This document shows positions 1 to 8,819 of a stretch of 64,000 nucleotides of DNA, one piece after another. This stretch comes from Oerskovia flava (GTDB taxonomy: Bacteria; Actinomycetota; Actinomycetes; Actinomycetales; Cellulomonadaceae): NCBI RefSeq assembly GCF_026163685.1, contig NZ_JAOXSR010000003.1, positions 62,001 to 126,000 of the forward strand, given 5' to 3'. The notes under the pieces were generated by a model. That model searched no databases. It was not told where the DNA came from and worked only from the letters and a program-made list of their open reading frames with translations. Each line of letters begins with the position of its first letter. Positions within the stretch are counted from its first letter, which is position 1. The position numbers and the translations under genes are program-made.

Positions 1-1
1 G

Positions 2-772
2 CCCCGCTCGGTCGCGCGGATCTTCGCGCGCATGCCGAGCTACGCCGCGCACAGCTACCTGTTCTGGCACGACTGGGGCCCGGTCTTCTACCGCGGCCGG
101 CTCGACCGCTCGGCGCGGGTGCTCGTCGTCGCGTCCGACCCCGGGCCCACCGAGCGGATCGCGTGCCGCACGCTCGTCGGCGACGCCGGGCAGCGCGTCC
201 AGGGCTTCCTCACACGGCTCGGGCTGACCCACGGCTACGTCGTGCTCAACGCCTTCGCCTACGCGATGCGGCCCTCGACCGCGGCGCGCGCGTCCCGGGC
301 GATCTTCGCCGACCCCGCCCACACGCGGTGGCGGGCCGACCTCTTCCGGCGCGTGACGGGCCCGCAGCTCCAGGCGGTCGTCGCGTTCGGCGCGCACGCC
401 CAGCGCGCCGTCCAGCTCTGGGACGCCGTCCCGGACGTCCCGGTGGAGCGGCTCCCGCACCCGTCGAGCCGCGACGGCCGGGTCCTCGTCGAGTCCTGGG
501 GTGCGGGCCTGGCCCGACTGCGTGCCGTCGTCACGCCCGACGACGACGGGGACCCGACCGGCCCCACGTACGGCGAGACCTTCGCCGAGGAGGACTACGC
601 CCCGATCCCGCGGCGGGACCTGCCGTTCGGGATGCCGGACTGGGTCGGCGACGACGCGTGGGGTCGGGCCGCGACGCCGAAGCACCACAACTGCGTCCAC
701 CGGCCGTCGTCGGACCCCGTGCGCACGCTCGTGTGGCGGGCCCCGGAGAACCACGGCACCGTGGGCCCATGA
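2..772 (+). CDS. Uracil-DNA-glycosylase superfamily protein, 5' end probably outside the window
   Basis: Likely a DNA-repair glycosylase-like protein of the uracil-DNA glycosylase superfamily. A motif-1-like segment SDPGPTE is followed by a VGDAG turn, the core LNAFAYAMRPS, and late in the fold LPHPSSRDG, which resembles the HPS motif of the family. The frame is open from base 2 (PRSVARIFAR precedes the first ATG at 32) and no ribosome-binding site lies before that ATG, so the true start is probably upstream of the window. The stop overlaps the next start (ATGA, 769-772), so the two genes are coupled. The family assignment rests on short motifs and the substrate is unknown; which catalytic acid is used is not clear. 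Confidence 0.6.
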   Translation, partial: PRSVARIFARMPSYAAHSYLFWHDWGPVFYRGRLDRSARVLVVASDPGPTERIACRTLVGDAGQRVQGFLTRLGLTHGYVVLNAFAYAMRPSTAARASRAIFADPAHTRWRADLFRRVTGPQLQAVVAFGAHAQRAVQLWDAVPDVPVERLPHPSSRDGRVLVESWGAGLARLRAVVTPDDDGDPTGPTYGETFAEEDYAPIPRRDLPFGMPDWVGDDAWGRAATPKHHNCVHRPSSDPVRTLVWRAPENHGTVGP

Positions 773-1503
773 CTGCTGTCGTCCCGTACCTGGTGGTCCC
801 CGACACCCGTGCCGCGGTCGCCTGGTACCGCGACGCGCTGCACGCCGAGGAGGTCGGCGAACCCTGGGTCATGGACGACGGCCGCGTCGGGCACGCCGAG
901 CTGCGCGTGGGAGGCGGGACGCTCTACCTCGCCGACCCGTTCCCCGAGATGGGCGTCGTCGCGCCGTGGGGGTCGGAGTGGCCCGTGTCGCTCGTCGTGG
1001 AGGTCGACGACGTCGAGGCCACCCTCGCGCGCGTCGAGGCCTCGGGCGGTCGCCGCGACCGTGACCCCGACGTGGTGGACGGCGTGCTGTCGGTGTGGGT
1101 CGTGGACCCCTTCGGGCACCGCTGGCACCTCACGGCGGCCGTGGTGGGCGCCGACCCGCGCACGCTCGAGGAGCAGGGCTGGCGCGCGCTCTCGACCGAC
1201 GGCGCCACCGCGACCGCGTTCTACGACGAGGTCCTCGCCGACGCGCCGCTGTTCCTCCTGCCCGGGGGGCTCCGGCTCGACGACCGCGCCCGCATCCTCG
1301 GGTCGATGGGCGGGCCGCCGTGGTCCGCGCACGAGCTGTCGGACGTGCGGGTGCTCCCGCTCGGGGACGACGGCGCCGTCGTGACCTACGGCGTCGTCGC
1401 CCGGCGCGACGGGTCCGACGAGTACTCCGCGCTCGTCACCAGCACCTATGCCCGGGTCGACGGCGCGTGGCGGCTCGTCGTGCACCAGCAGACCCCGCGC
1501 TGA
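769..1503 (+). CDS. VOC (glyoxalase-like) domain fused to an NTF2/SnoaL-like domain
   Basis: A two-domain protein of 244 residues. Residues 1-125 show the VOC/bleomycin-resistance fold: VPYLVVPDTRAAVAWYRDAL at the start and VWVVDPFGHRWHL at the end, which in this superfamily bind a metal or a small ligand. Residues 130-244 look like an NTF2-like domain that ends in YARVDGAWRLVVHQQTP, typical of DUF4440/SnoaL-like proteins. The ATG at 769 overlaps the stop of the upstream gene, which fixes the start and implies co-transcription. The substrate is not predictable; such fusions are usually annotated as glyoxalase or ketosteroid-isomerase-like proteins. Confidence 0.75.
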   Translation: MTAVVPYLVVPDTRAAVAWYRDALHAEEVGEPWVMDDGRVGHAELRVGGGTLYLADPFPEMGVVAPWGSEWPVSLVVEVDDVEATLARVEASGGRRDRDPDVVDGVLSVWVVDPFGHRWHLTAAVVGADPRTLEEQGWRALSTDGATATAFYDEVLADAPLFLLPGGLRLDDRARILGSMGGPPWSAHELSDVRVLPLGDDGAVVTYGVVARRDGSDEYSALVTSTYARVDGAWRLVVHQQTPR

Positions 1504-1518
1504 CCTGCCGAGAAGCGG

Positions 1519-1926
1519 TCACGGATCGGCGAGGCTGACGACGGCCGCGGCCGGGCCCCCGCACAGGATGCCGTGGGGGCGCTCCACGATCCGGTAGTCC
1601 GGCTCGACGAGACGTTCGGCGACGACGGTGCTCGTCGCGGAGTCGACGACGCGCACCTCGACCGTCGCGGCGCCCTCGACCGCAGCTCGCCAGACCGGGC
1701 CGGCAGGATCCGCGTCCTCTCCCAGCCAGCACGCCTCGGACTCGACGGGGCACCGCACTTCCACCTCGTGGTCGTCGCGATCGGGCCAGTCGTCGTCGAG
1801 TCTCACCTCGAGGGTCGTCCCGTAGCCGATCGCCGGACAGGCCGTCGAGACTGAGCACCCGGTGCCCAGCACACCCATGACCACGGTGACCACCGCCGTT
1901 GGGACCACCCGCCGTCGCGTCCGCAC
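1519..1926 (-). CDS. Small secreted lipoprotein of unknown function
   Basis: A 135-residue protein with an Arg-rich N-terminus, a hydrophobic stretch (VPTAVVTVVMGVLG) and a lipobox LGTGC, so it should be lipid-anchored outside the membrane. The mature part has four more Cys residues, which suggests disulfides. I chose the GTG at 1926 because it places the signal peptide at the N-terminus and has a purine-rich GGGGGCAGGA just ahead; the frame could extend 23 codons further upstream. It is divergent from the beta-propeller array. I do not recognise the family. Confidence 0.6.
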   Translation of the reverse strand: MRTRRRVVPTAVVTVVMGVLGTGCSVSTACPAIGYGTTLEVRLDDDWPDRDDHEVEVRCPVESEACWLGEDADPAGPVWRAAVEGAATVEVRVVDSATSTVVAERLVEPDYRIVERPHGILCGGPAAAVVSLADP

Positions 1927-2014
1927 TCCTGCCCCCTTCGATCGTCGTGTCCTCAGGACTATGTCCCACGAAGGCGCTTCTGCGCACGCGACCACGGGAC
2001 GCGGCCCTCCTCGT

Positions 2015-2026
2015 TACGCTCGTCCC
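2015..2026 (+). promoter_or_regulatory. Leaderless promoter: TACGCT ending six bases before GTG
   Basis: TACGCT (2015-2020) lies six bases before the GTG at 2027. There is no Shine-Dalgarno sequence, so transcription probably starts at or next to the start codon. The same arrangement precedes the two paralogues downstream (TAGGCT at 2480-2485 and 4056-4061). Confidence 0.5.
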
Positions 2027-2461
2027 GTGCCCCTTCGACGACGCCGGACACCCGACCGCCACACCTTCGAGCTGGTCGGCGACGTCGAGGACCAGGACCT
2101 GGAGGGTGAGGGCACCGAGGTCACCGGCGAGCCCGCAGACCCGGAAGCAGGGCCCACGCCCCGGTCGCCCCGCCGTCGCCGGGTGGTCGTGGCCGGCGCC
2201 GCCGCGCTCGCTCTCGTGCTCGGCGGTGCGGTCCTGGTGGACACACGTCAATCCCGTGCGCAGGAAGTGCGGCTCTCCGCCGCGCGCGGTGGAGTGCTCC
2301 CGCTGCTCACGGAGCCGTCGATCCTGTGGAAGGTCGAGGCGACCGACGGCGTCGCGAGTGTGGAAGGTGAGCTCGAGGACACCTCGCTCAGCGGCTATCC
2401 GTTCACCCTGCAGGGTCGGCTGTTCTTCATGACGGACAACAGCCTCCTCCGCATCGGCTGA
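2027..2461 (+). CDS. Internally deleted paralogue of the membrane-anchored PQQ-type beta-propeller proteins
   Basis: A 144-residue protein with the ends, but not the middle, of its two full-length neighbours. The N-terminus (PLRRRRTPD, then a Thr/Glu-rich tract, a basic RRRR patch and one membrane segment around residues 50-70, then RAQ..RL..ARGGVLPL) matches both. At WKVEATDGVASVEG the frame jumps directly to the family's C-terminal strand (LEDTSLSGYPFTLQGRLFF) and the shared ending RIG-stop. About 340-370 residues of propeller are missing without a frameshift. It may be a remnant or a short membrane-anchored decoy; the intact promoter and frame argue that it is still expressed. Confidence 0.7.
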   Translation: MPLRRRRTPDRHTFELVGDVEDQDLEGEGTEVTGEPADPEAGPTPRSPRRRRVVVAGAAALALVLGGAVLVDTRQSRAQEVRLSAARGGVLPLLTEPSILWKVEATDGVASVEGELEDTSLSGYPFTLQGRLFFMTDNSLLRIG

Positions 2462-2479
2462 GCGTCGATCCCGCGTCGC

Positions 2480-2491
2480 TAGGCTCGTCCC
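2480..2491 (+). promoter_or_regulatory. Leaderless promoter: TAGGCT ending six bases before GTG
   Basis: TAGGCT at 2480-2485 is followed by six bases and the GTG at 2492. The flanks are nearly identical to those before the genes at 2027 and 4068, so the promoter was duplicated together with the gene. Confidence 0.5.
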
Positions 2492-4039
2492 GTGCCCCTT
2501 CGACGACGCCGGACACCGGACCGCCAGACCATCGAGCTGGTCGACGACGTCGAGGACTGGGACCTGGAGGACGAGCATCCGCAATCGCCTGCCGCGCACA
2601 CGGGTCCAGGGACTCCCAGGGGCGCCGGTTCCGCAGCGGGTGCGGGAGGGGCGGCCGTGCCCGACAGGCCACGCCGCGGCCGGGTGCTCGTGGCGAGCGC
2701 CGGCGTCCTCGCCCTCCTGCTGGGTGGCGCGGTCGTGGTGGACACGGTGCGGTCGCGTGCGCAGGACGACCGGCTCGCGGTAGCGCGCGGCGGTGTGCTC
2801 CCGCTCCCGGTGGCGCCGTCGACGCTGTGGACGGTCGAGGCGCCGATCGGTGCGGCGAGCGTCCCGGGCGCCCTCGTCACGGTGGTCGGCGAGGTGGCCG
2901 TCGGGCTCGACCTGGACACGGGCGCGGAGCTGTGGCGCACCGCGCTCGGCGCCGACGCCTCGTGCGGTTCGTCGAGCTGGCTGCCGGACCGCCACGAGAC
3001 GGACGACCTGGTCTGCGTGACGGGCCAGGAGCCTGCGCGGGTGCTCGTCCTCGACCGCGACGGGCAGGTGCTGGCCGACCGGGAGCTGGACCCGTCGCGC
3101 GGGCTCGCCGTCCCCGGTCCCGGGGTCGACCTCGTGCGGGTCGTGCGGACGGGCGACGCCGTCGGCGACGGCGAGGTCCTCGACGTCGACCCGTCCACGG
3201 GCGAGACCGAGCCGGTCGAGGACGGTCGGGACGTCGTCGTGCGCCTCGAGGACGCCGTCTCGGGCGAGGTGCGGTGGGAGGAGACGGTGCCCTTCGAGCC
3301 GGACACCTGGCGGTGCAGCACCTGGGAGGGGGACGAGGCCCGGGCGACCCGCGAGAGCCTGTGGGTGATCGGCGGCGGCCGGACGTTCACCGTGACGGGG
3401 TGCGGGGTGAGCGCCTCGTACGACACGTCCGGGCAGCGGCTGGACGATCCCGGCACGCTCGACGACAGGGTCATGGAGGCGGTCGGCGGCGGATTCCTGC
3501 GGGTCGCCGACACCCGGCACGGGGGCGTCGAGGAGAGCGAGCTGTTCGGCCCGGACGGGTCCGTGGTGCGCGTCCCGGGCGAGATCCTCGACCCGCAGTC
3601 CACCGACGGCGGCGACGTGGACGTCCGGCTGGTCGTCGAGCCAGGAGCGGCGGCGCGTGCCGTCGACGGGTCCGGGGGCGAGGCGTGGACGATTGAGGGC
3701 ACGGTGCGACCCGACCAGGTGCTGGCGCATGCGGCCGGGGTCGTCGTTGTGTCGAGCAACGGGGGGACGGCCGGGCTGGACGCCGCGACCGGCCGCGAGC
3801 TCTGGAGCCGGGCCGCGGAGGAGGACCGGTACGTCCTGCGGGCCATGACCGACGGGGCGAGCGTGATCATCGCCCGTGCGCGGTCGGACGGGATGTCGAG
3901 CGTCCAGGTGCAGGCGATCGACCTCCGCGACGGCAGCCTCGTGTGGGAGATCGACGACACCTCGCTGAGGGGCTACCCGATGACGGTCCAGGGTCGGTTG
4001 TTCCTCTGGACCGGCAACAGCATCACCCGCATCGGCTGA
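2492..4039 (+). CDS. Membrane-anchored PQQ-type beta-propeller protein (copy 2)
   Basis: A 515-residue type II membrane protein. It has a cytoplasmic basic/acidic tail, one membrane helix around residues 68-90 (VLVASAGVLALLLGGAVVV), then an extracytoplasmic propeller. Blade signatures include VGLDLDTGAELWRTALG, EVRWEETVPFEP, AGLDAATGRELWSRA and GSLVWEIDD: the Ala/Gly-x-Asp-x-x-Thr-Gly-x-x-x-Trp repeat of PQQ-like (YVTN/BamB) propellers. No PQQ-dehydrogenase catalytic motif is visible, so a scaffold or sensor role is more likely than an enzyme; that is inference. Second of three tandem paralogues, each with its own leaderless promoter. Confidence 0.8.
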   Translation: MPLRRRRTPDRQTIELVDDVEDWDLEDEHPQSPAAHTGPGTPRGAGSAAGAGGAAVPDRPRRGRVLVASAGVLALLLGGAVVVDTVRSRAQDDRLAVARGGVLPLPVAPSTLWTVEAPIGAASVPGALVTVVGEVAVGLDLDTGAELWRTALGADASCGSSSWLPDRHETDDLVCVTGQEPARVLVLDRDGQVLADRELDPSRGLAVPGPGVDLVRVVRTGDAVGDGEVLDVDPSTGETEPVEDGRDVVVRLEDAVSGEVRWEETVPFEPDTWRCSTWEGDEARATRESLWVIGGGRTFTVTGCGVSASYDTSGQRLDDPGTLDDRVMEAVGGGFLRVADTRHGGVEESELFGPDGSVVRVPGEILDPQSTDGGDVDVRLVVEPGAAARAVDGSGGEAWTIEGTVRPDQVLAHAAGVVVVSSNGGTAGLDAATGRELWSRAAEEDRYVLRAMTDGASVIIARARSDGMSSVQVQAIDLRDGSLVWEIDDTSLRGYPMTVQGRLFLWTGNSITRIG

Positions 4040-4055
4040 GCCGACCGTCGCTCGC

Positions 4056-4067
4056 TAGGCTCGCCCA
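4056..4067 (+). promoter_or_regulatory. Leaderless promoter: TAGGCT ending six bases before GTG
   Basis: TAGGCT at 4056-4061, six bases before the GTG at 4068; the third copy of the duplicated promoter. Confidence 0.5.
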
Positions 4068-5528
4068 GTGCCCCTTCGACGACGCCGGACACCTGACCAC
4101 CACACCTTCGAGCTGGTCGACGGCGTCGAGGACCGGGACCCGGAGGGTGCGGACTCCGGGATCACCGGCGAGCCCGTCGATCCAGAAGTAGAGAGCATGC
4201 CTGGGTCGCGTCGCCCTCGACGGGTGGTCGTGGCCGGCGTTGTCGCGCTCGCCCTCGTGCTGGGCGGCGCTGTCGTGGTGGACACCGTGCGCTCGCGTGC
4301 TCAGGACGACCGCCTCACGGTGACGCGCGGCGGCATGCTCCCGCTCGACACGGCGCCGTCGAGGATGTGGAAGGTGAAGGCGACGGACGGTGTGGCGAGT
4401 GTGGGTGGCGCCCTCGTCACGGTGGTGCGGGGCGAGGTGATCGGGGTGGACCTCGACACGGGGGCCGAGCTGTGGCGCACCGACCTCGGGGCACCTGCGT
4501 CGTGCGGGCCGTCGTCGTGGCGGGTAGAGCCCCAGGTGTCCGACGGCCTGGTCTGCGTCACCGAGGAGCCGTTCCGGGTCGTCGTGCTCGGAGACGGCGG
4601 GCGTGTGCGGTCTGATCGTGCGCTGGACACGGCGGACGGCCCCGCGTCTCCCGGCCCTGGGATCGATCTCGTGCGGGCCGTCCGGACGGGAGAGCCGGGC
4701 GCCGCCGGTGAGGACCTGGATGTGGTCGTGCGCCTCGAGGACGCGATCTCCGGAGAGGTCCGCTGGGAGGAGACGACACCGTTCGAGCCCGACTCGTGGG
4801 CGTGCACGACGACGGAGGGCGGCCTGACGATGGTGAACTCCCAGCCCCTCCAGGTCTACGGGGGTGGGGGGATGATCGAGGTGTACGGCTGCGGGGTCGG
4901 AGCGACGTTCGACGTGAAGGGGCGCCGGCTGGACGACCCCGGCACACCGGAGGACAGGGTCTGGCCGGCGCTCGGCGGTGGGTTCCTGCGTGTCGTCGGC
5001 AGCCCCGACGGCACCGGCGTCCAGGAGAGCGAGCTGCTCGGTCCGGACGGACCGGTGGTCCGCGTGCCCGGCGAGATTCTCGACCCGATGTCGGCGGACG
5101 GGGACGTGGACGTCTGGCTGGTCGTCGAGGAGGGCGGCACGGTGCGCGCGGTCGACCGGTCGGGCGGCGCGCTGTGGACGGCCGAAGGTCTGGATCGACC
5201 CGACGGGGTGCTCACGCACGCCGCCGGGGTCGTCGTCGTGTCCTCCGCGCAGGGCACAACAGGGCTGGACGCGGCGACCGGCCGAGAGCTGTGGAACCAG
5301 CCGGACGACGGCACGTACGACGTCGCCGGGGCGATGACCGACGGGGACAACGTGATCATCGTCCGCTCACCGGTGGACGGTGCGTTCGGCGTCACGGTGG
5401 AGGCGCTCGACCTCGGCGACGGGAGCACGAGCTGGACGCTCGACGACAGCCCGCTCGAGGGTTATCCGCTCACCGTGCAGGGACGGTTGTTCCTCATGGA
5501 CAACAGCACGGTCACCCGCATCGGCTGA
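4068..5528 (+). CDS. Membrane-anchored PQQ-type beta-propeller protein (copy 3)
   Basis: A 486-residue paralogue of the gene at 2492, with the same plan: PLRRRRTPD start, acidic tail, a membrane helix around residues 52-72 (RVVVAGVVALALVLGGAVVV), then propeller blades with IGVDLDTGAELWRTDLG, EVRWEETTPFEP, TGLDAATGRELWNQ and the C-terminal LEGYPLTVQGRLFLMD..RIG. Several Cys residues in the mid region are shared with copy 2 and probably form disulfides outside the cell. Function unknown. It ends 32 bases before the peptidase gene, which has its own promoter-like box. Confidence 0.8.
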   Translation: MPLRRRRTPDHHTFELVDGVEDRDPEGADSGITGEPVDPEVESMPGSRRPRRVVVAGVVALALVLGGAVVVDTVRSRAQDDRLTVTRGGMLPLDTAPSRMWKVKATDGVASVGGALVTVVRGEVIGVDLDTGAELWRTDLGAPASCGPSSWRVEPQVSDGLVCVTEEPFRVVVLGDGGRVRSDRALDTADGPASPGPGIDLVRAVRTGEPGAAGEDLDVVVRLEDAISGEVRWEETTPFEPDSWACTTTEGGLTMVNSQPLQVYGGGGMIEVYGCGVGATFDVKGRRLDDPGTPEDRVWPALGGGFLRVVGSPDGTGVQESELLGPDGPVVRVPGEILDPMSADGDVDVWLVVEEGGTVRAVDRSGGALWTAEGLDRPDGVLTHAAGVVVVSSAQGTTGLDAATGRELWNQPDDGTYDVAGAMTDGDNVIIVRSPVDGAFGVTVEALDLGDGSTSWTLDDSPLEGYPLTVQGRLFLMDNSTVTRIG

Positions 5529-5548
5529 GCGTCGTCACCTCCGGGCAC

Positions 5549-5560
5549 TACCCTGGCGGG
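5549..5560 (+). promoter_or_regulatory. Candidate leaderless promoter of the oligopeptidase gene
   Basis: TACCCT (5549-5554) ends six bases before the ATG at 5561. The intervening GGCGGG could also act as a weak ribosome-binding site, so leaderless initiation is less certain here than for the propeller genes. Confidence 0.4.
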
Positions 5561-7798
5561 ATGCCCGACGACGTCACTCTCCGTCCCGCGCCCGCCACCA
5601 CCTCCGAGCCGACCAGCACCCCTGAGCCGCCTGTCGCGCCGCGTCGCCCGACGCCGCGCAGCCACCACGGCCACGAGATCGTCGACGACTACGAGTGGTT
5701 GCGTGAGAAGGAGTCGCCCGAGGTGGTGGCGTACCTCGAGGCGGAGAACGCGTACACCGAGTCCGCGACCGCGCACCTCGCGGACCTGCGCAGCAGGCTC
5801 TTCGACGAGATCAAGAGCCGTACGCAGGAGACGGACCTGTCCGTGCCGGTGCGTGAGGGTGCGTGGTGGTACTACGCGCGGACGGTCGAGGGCCAGCAGT
5901 ACCCGATCCGTGCGCGCGCGCCGATCGCCGACGGCGCGGCGTGGGAGCCACCCGTCCTGGAGCCGGGTGTGCCGGTCCCGGGCGAGCAGGTGCTGCTCGA
6001 CGACAACGTGGCGGCGCAGGGGCACGACTTCTTCTCGCTCGGCTCGTTCGACGTCTCCGCCGACGGGAACTTGCTCGCGTACGCCGTGGACACGGTCGGC
6101 GACGAGCGGTACACGCTGCGCGTCCGCGACCTCGTGGCCGGGGAGGACCTGCCGGACGTGGTTCCCGGGACGTTCCCCGGCGCGACGTTCTCGCCGGACG
6201 GCGCGTACGTCTTCTACCCGACGGTCGACGACGCGTGGCGGCCGCACAAGATCTGGCGGCACACCGTCGGCACGCCGGCGGACCAGGACGTCGTCGTCTT
6301 CGAGGAGCCGGACGACCGGTACTGGGTGGGCATCGGCCTGACGCGTTCGCGGCGGTTCCTGCAGATCGAGCTCGGCTCGAAGATCACGTCCGAGACGTGG
6401 CTGCTCGACGCGCAGGACCCGACGGGTGAGTTCCAGGTGGTGTGGCCGCGGCGCGAGGGTGTGGAGTACTCGGTCGAGCACGCCGTGCTGCCCGCCACGT
6501 GGCCGGCTCCCGGTGGGGCGCAGGGCGGGGACGTGCTGCTCGTGTGCCACAACGACGGCGCGGTGAACTTCGAGCTCGTCGTCACCGGTGTGCCGACGCC
6601 CGGGGAGGTGCTGCGCCCCGAGGACGCGACCGTCGTCGTCCCGCACGACGAGGCCACGCGCCTGGAGGGCGTCGACGCGTTCGCCGGGCACGTCGTCGTG
6701 TCCTACCGTCGGGACGCGCTCGCGCGGCTCGGCGTCGTCCGCCTCGACACCCCGGCGCCCGCGGGACCGTGGCAGGTCGAGGAGATCGTGTTCGACCAGC
6801 CGCTGTTCACCGCGGGCATCTCGAGCAACCCCGAGTGGGACCAGCCGACCGTGCGCCTCGGCTGGACGACGTTCGTGACCCCTGCGACGGTCTACGACTA
6901 CACGGTCGCGACCGGCGAGCTCACGCTCCGCAAGCGCCAGCCCGTGCTCGGCGGCTACGACCCGGACGACTACGTCCAGCAGCGTGAGTGGGCGGTCGCC
7001 GAGGACGGCACCCGCGTGCCGATCTCGCTCGTGTGGCGGCGCGACGCGCTCGGCCTGGACTCGACCGGCACGGGCGCGGACCCCGCGCCGCTGCTCCTCT
7101 ACGGGTACGGCTCGTACGAGATCAGCATCGACCCGGGCTTCTCCGTCGCCCGGTTGTCGCTGCTGGACCGCGGCGTCGTGTACGCGGTCGCGCACGTGCG
7201 CGGCGGCGGCGACCTGGGGCGGGCCTGGTACGACGACGGCAAGCAGCTCACCAAGCGCAACAGCTTCACCGACTTCGTCGCCGTGGGTCGCCACCTGGTC
7301 GACGCGGGCTGGACGAGCCCGTCGCGCATGGTCGCCCAGGGCGGCTCGGCGGGCGGTCTGCTCATGGGCGCCGTGCTGAACCTGGCCCCCGAGCTCTTCA
7401 CGGGGATCGTCGCGCAGGTGCCGTTCGTCGACCCGCTGACCTCGATCCTCGATCCCTCCTTGCCGCTGACCGTCATCGAGTGGGACGAGTGGGGCGACCC
7501 GCTGCACGACCCCGAGGTCTACGCCTACATGCGCGGGTACTCGCCCTACGAGAACGTGCCTGACGACGCCACGCACTACCCGCGCGTCCTCGCCGTCACC
7601 AGTCTCAACGACACCCGCGTGCTGTACGTCGAGCCCGCGAAGTGGACCGCCCGGCTGCGCGCGGCCGGGGCACCGGTGCTGCTGAAGACCGAGATGAGCG
7701 CCGGGCACGGCGGCGTCTCCGGTCGCTACGAGCGGTGGCGCGAGGTGGCCTTCGAGGACGCCTGGATCCTCGACGTCCTCGGAGTCGCGGCGCGATGA
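5561..7798 (+). CDS. ptrB: Oligopeptidase B (prolyl oligopeptidase family S9A)
   Basis: A 745-residue cytoplasmic serine peptidase that cleaves short peptides, in this family after Arg or Lys. An N-terminal seven-bladed propeller (DDYEWLREKESPEV onwards) gates a C-terminal alpha/beta-hydrolase domain. The nucleophile is in GGSAGGLLMGAVLN (Ser near residue 596), preceded by the family signature RGGGDLGRAWYDDGKQL; the triad is completed by Asp in LNDTRVLY (near 684) and His in SAGHGG (near 716). Length fits the family. The frame is open far upstream, but the ATG at 5561 precedes the conserved start and follows a promoter-like box. The last codons overlap the next start (ATGA). Confidence 0.9.
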   Translation: MPDDVTLRPAPATTSEPTSTPEPPVAPRRPTPRSHHGHEIVDDYEWLREKESPEVVAYLEAENAYTESATAHLADLRSRLFDEIKSRTQETDLSVPVREGAWWYYARTVEGQQYPIRARAPIADGAAWEPPVLEPGVPVPGEQVLLDDNVAAQGHDFFSLGSFDVSADGNLLAYAVDTVGDERYTLRVRDLVAGEDLPDVVPGTFPGATFSPDGAYVFYPTVDDAWRPHKIWRHTVGTPADQDVVVFEEPDDRYWVGIGLTRSRRFLQIELGSKITSETWLLDAQDPTGEFQVVWPRREGVEYSVEHAVLPATWPAPGGAQGGDVLLVCHNDGAVNFELVVTGVPTPGEVLRPEDATVVVPHDEATRLEGVDAFAGHVVVSYRRDALARLGVVRLDTPAPAGPWQVEEIVFDQPLFTAGISSNPEWDQPTVRLGWTTFVTPATVYDYTVATGELTLRKRQPVLGGYDPDDYVQQREWAVAEDGTRVPISLVWRRDALGLDSTGTGADPAPLLLYGYGSYEISIDPGFSVARLSLLDRGVVYAVAHVRGGGDLGRAWYDDGKQLTKRNSFTDFVAVGRHLVDAGWTSPSRMVAQGGSAGGLLMGAVLNLAPELFTGIVAQVPFVDPLTSILDPSLPLTVIEWDEWGDPLHDPEVYAYMRGYSPYENVPDDATHYPRVLAVTSLNDTRVLYVEPAKWTARLRAAGAPVLLKTEMSAGHGGVSGRYERWREVAFEDAWILDVLGVAAR

Positions 7799-8787
7799 CC
7801 GTGGGTGCGGGTGGGGCCGCGACGACGCCCGACCCGCAGGCCGGGCATGTGGCGACGCCGCCGGGGAGGCTGACGCTGCTGCTGCGCCCGTTCGGCTACC
7901 TCGTGATCGGGCTCGTCTGGACGACGATCGGGCTCACCGTCCTCGGCCTGTACCTCACGGTCGCCGCCAACGGCCTGCTCGAGCCGCCCGAGGACCAGTG
8001 GCCGTGGGCCGAGCTCGCTACGGACCCCGGTCCCGTGCTGGGGCGGCTCGTCGTGGCGACGCCGCTCGTCGTCGTGCTCGCGGGACCGGTCGCCTGGTAC
8101 CTCTCGTGCACCGTCTGGCCCCCCGCGGCGCTGTCCTTCGTGTACGTCGGGCGTGCGCTGCGGCCGTCCTACCGGGACGACCGTTTGTCCTTCACGAGCC
8201 GCGTCGTGTCCGGGACGACGCTCGGCCCGCCCGTGCCGGGACCCGTGGCTCTGCCCCTCCAGCCGCAGCGTCGTTCGCGACCCGCACAGACGCTCCTGCG
8301 CTTCTACGCCTGCGGCTGGAACCCGGACCTCCGGGAGTTCTGGCCCGCGGTGCCGGGCGGCGTCGCGTGGGTGCTGGCGAGCGCCGGTGCGTCGACCGCG
8401 CTGCCCGCCGCCTGGAGAGCGGGCCTCGTCGTGGCCGCGGTCCCGTTCGCGTTGTGGTCCGTGGTGCGGCTGCGCCGGGTGTGGACGTGGCGGTTTCACC
8501 AGGAGCGCGTCCGCCAGGGGCGACGCGAACGGTGGATCGAGCAGCACGGTGACCGGCGGAACCTGCGGGAAGGGCCGCGCGTCGTGCGCTCGCGGCCGCA
8601 GTCGGCGGAGCACCGGGCGAGCGTCGAGGCGGAACGTACCGAGGCGCGCACGGGCGTGGACCGGTTGACGAGCTTCTCGAGCGACGAGATCGGTGAGCGT
8701 CGCGAGGCCGTGCTCCGTGCCCGTGAGCGGCGGTTGGGTGACGACGCCGAGTCCGGTGGGACGCCGTCGGACCGTCCCCGCCGCTGA
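7795..8787 (+). CDS. Membrane protein of unknown function with a charged C-terminal tail
   Basis: A 330-residue protein translationally coupled to the oligopeptidase gene (ATGA overlap). Two strong membrane helices lie near residues 36-60 and 86-112 (LVIGLVWTTIGLTVLGLYL; LVVATPLVVVLAGPVAWYL), with further hydrophobic segments around 185-225. The last third is highly charged (RRERWIEQHGDRRNL and many Arg/Glu) and should be cytoplasmic. I do not recognise a family. Confidence 0.65.
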   Translation: MTVGAGGAATTPDPQAGHVATPPGRLTLLLRPFGYLVIGLVWTTIGLTVLGLYLTVAANGLLEPPEDQWPWAELATDPGPVLGRLVVATPLVVVLAGPVAWYLSCTVWPPAALSFVYVGRALRPSYRDDRLSFTSRVVSGTTLGPPVPGPVALPLQPQRRSRPAQTLLRFYACGWNPDLREFWPAVPGGVAWVLASAGASTALPAAWRAGLVVAAVPFALWSVVRLRRVWTWRFHQERVRQGRRERWIEQHGDRRNLREGPRVVRSRPQSAEHRASVEAERTEARTGVDRLTSFSSDEIGERREAVLRARERRLGDDAESGGTPSDRPRR

Positions 8788-8819
8788 CCGCCCCGTGCTC
8801 GCCACGTTCCCGGTCAGCG
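8782..8819. terminator. Inverted repeat spanning both stop codons of a convergent gene pair
   Basis: CGCTGACCG (8782-8790) and CGGTCAGCG (8811-8819) form a perfect 9-bp stem with a 20-base loop. The TGA of the plus-strand gene lies in one arm and that of the minus-strand gene in the other, so it can terminate both transcripts. There is no U-tract, as is usual in GC-rich actinobacteria. Confidence 0.5.

Noticed and set aside
1436-3730. A long minus-strand open frame opposite the beta-propeller genes
   Set aside because: No motifs; the plus-strand paralogues share conserved protein sequence and promoters, so the antisense frame is a base-composition effect.
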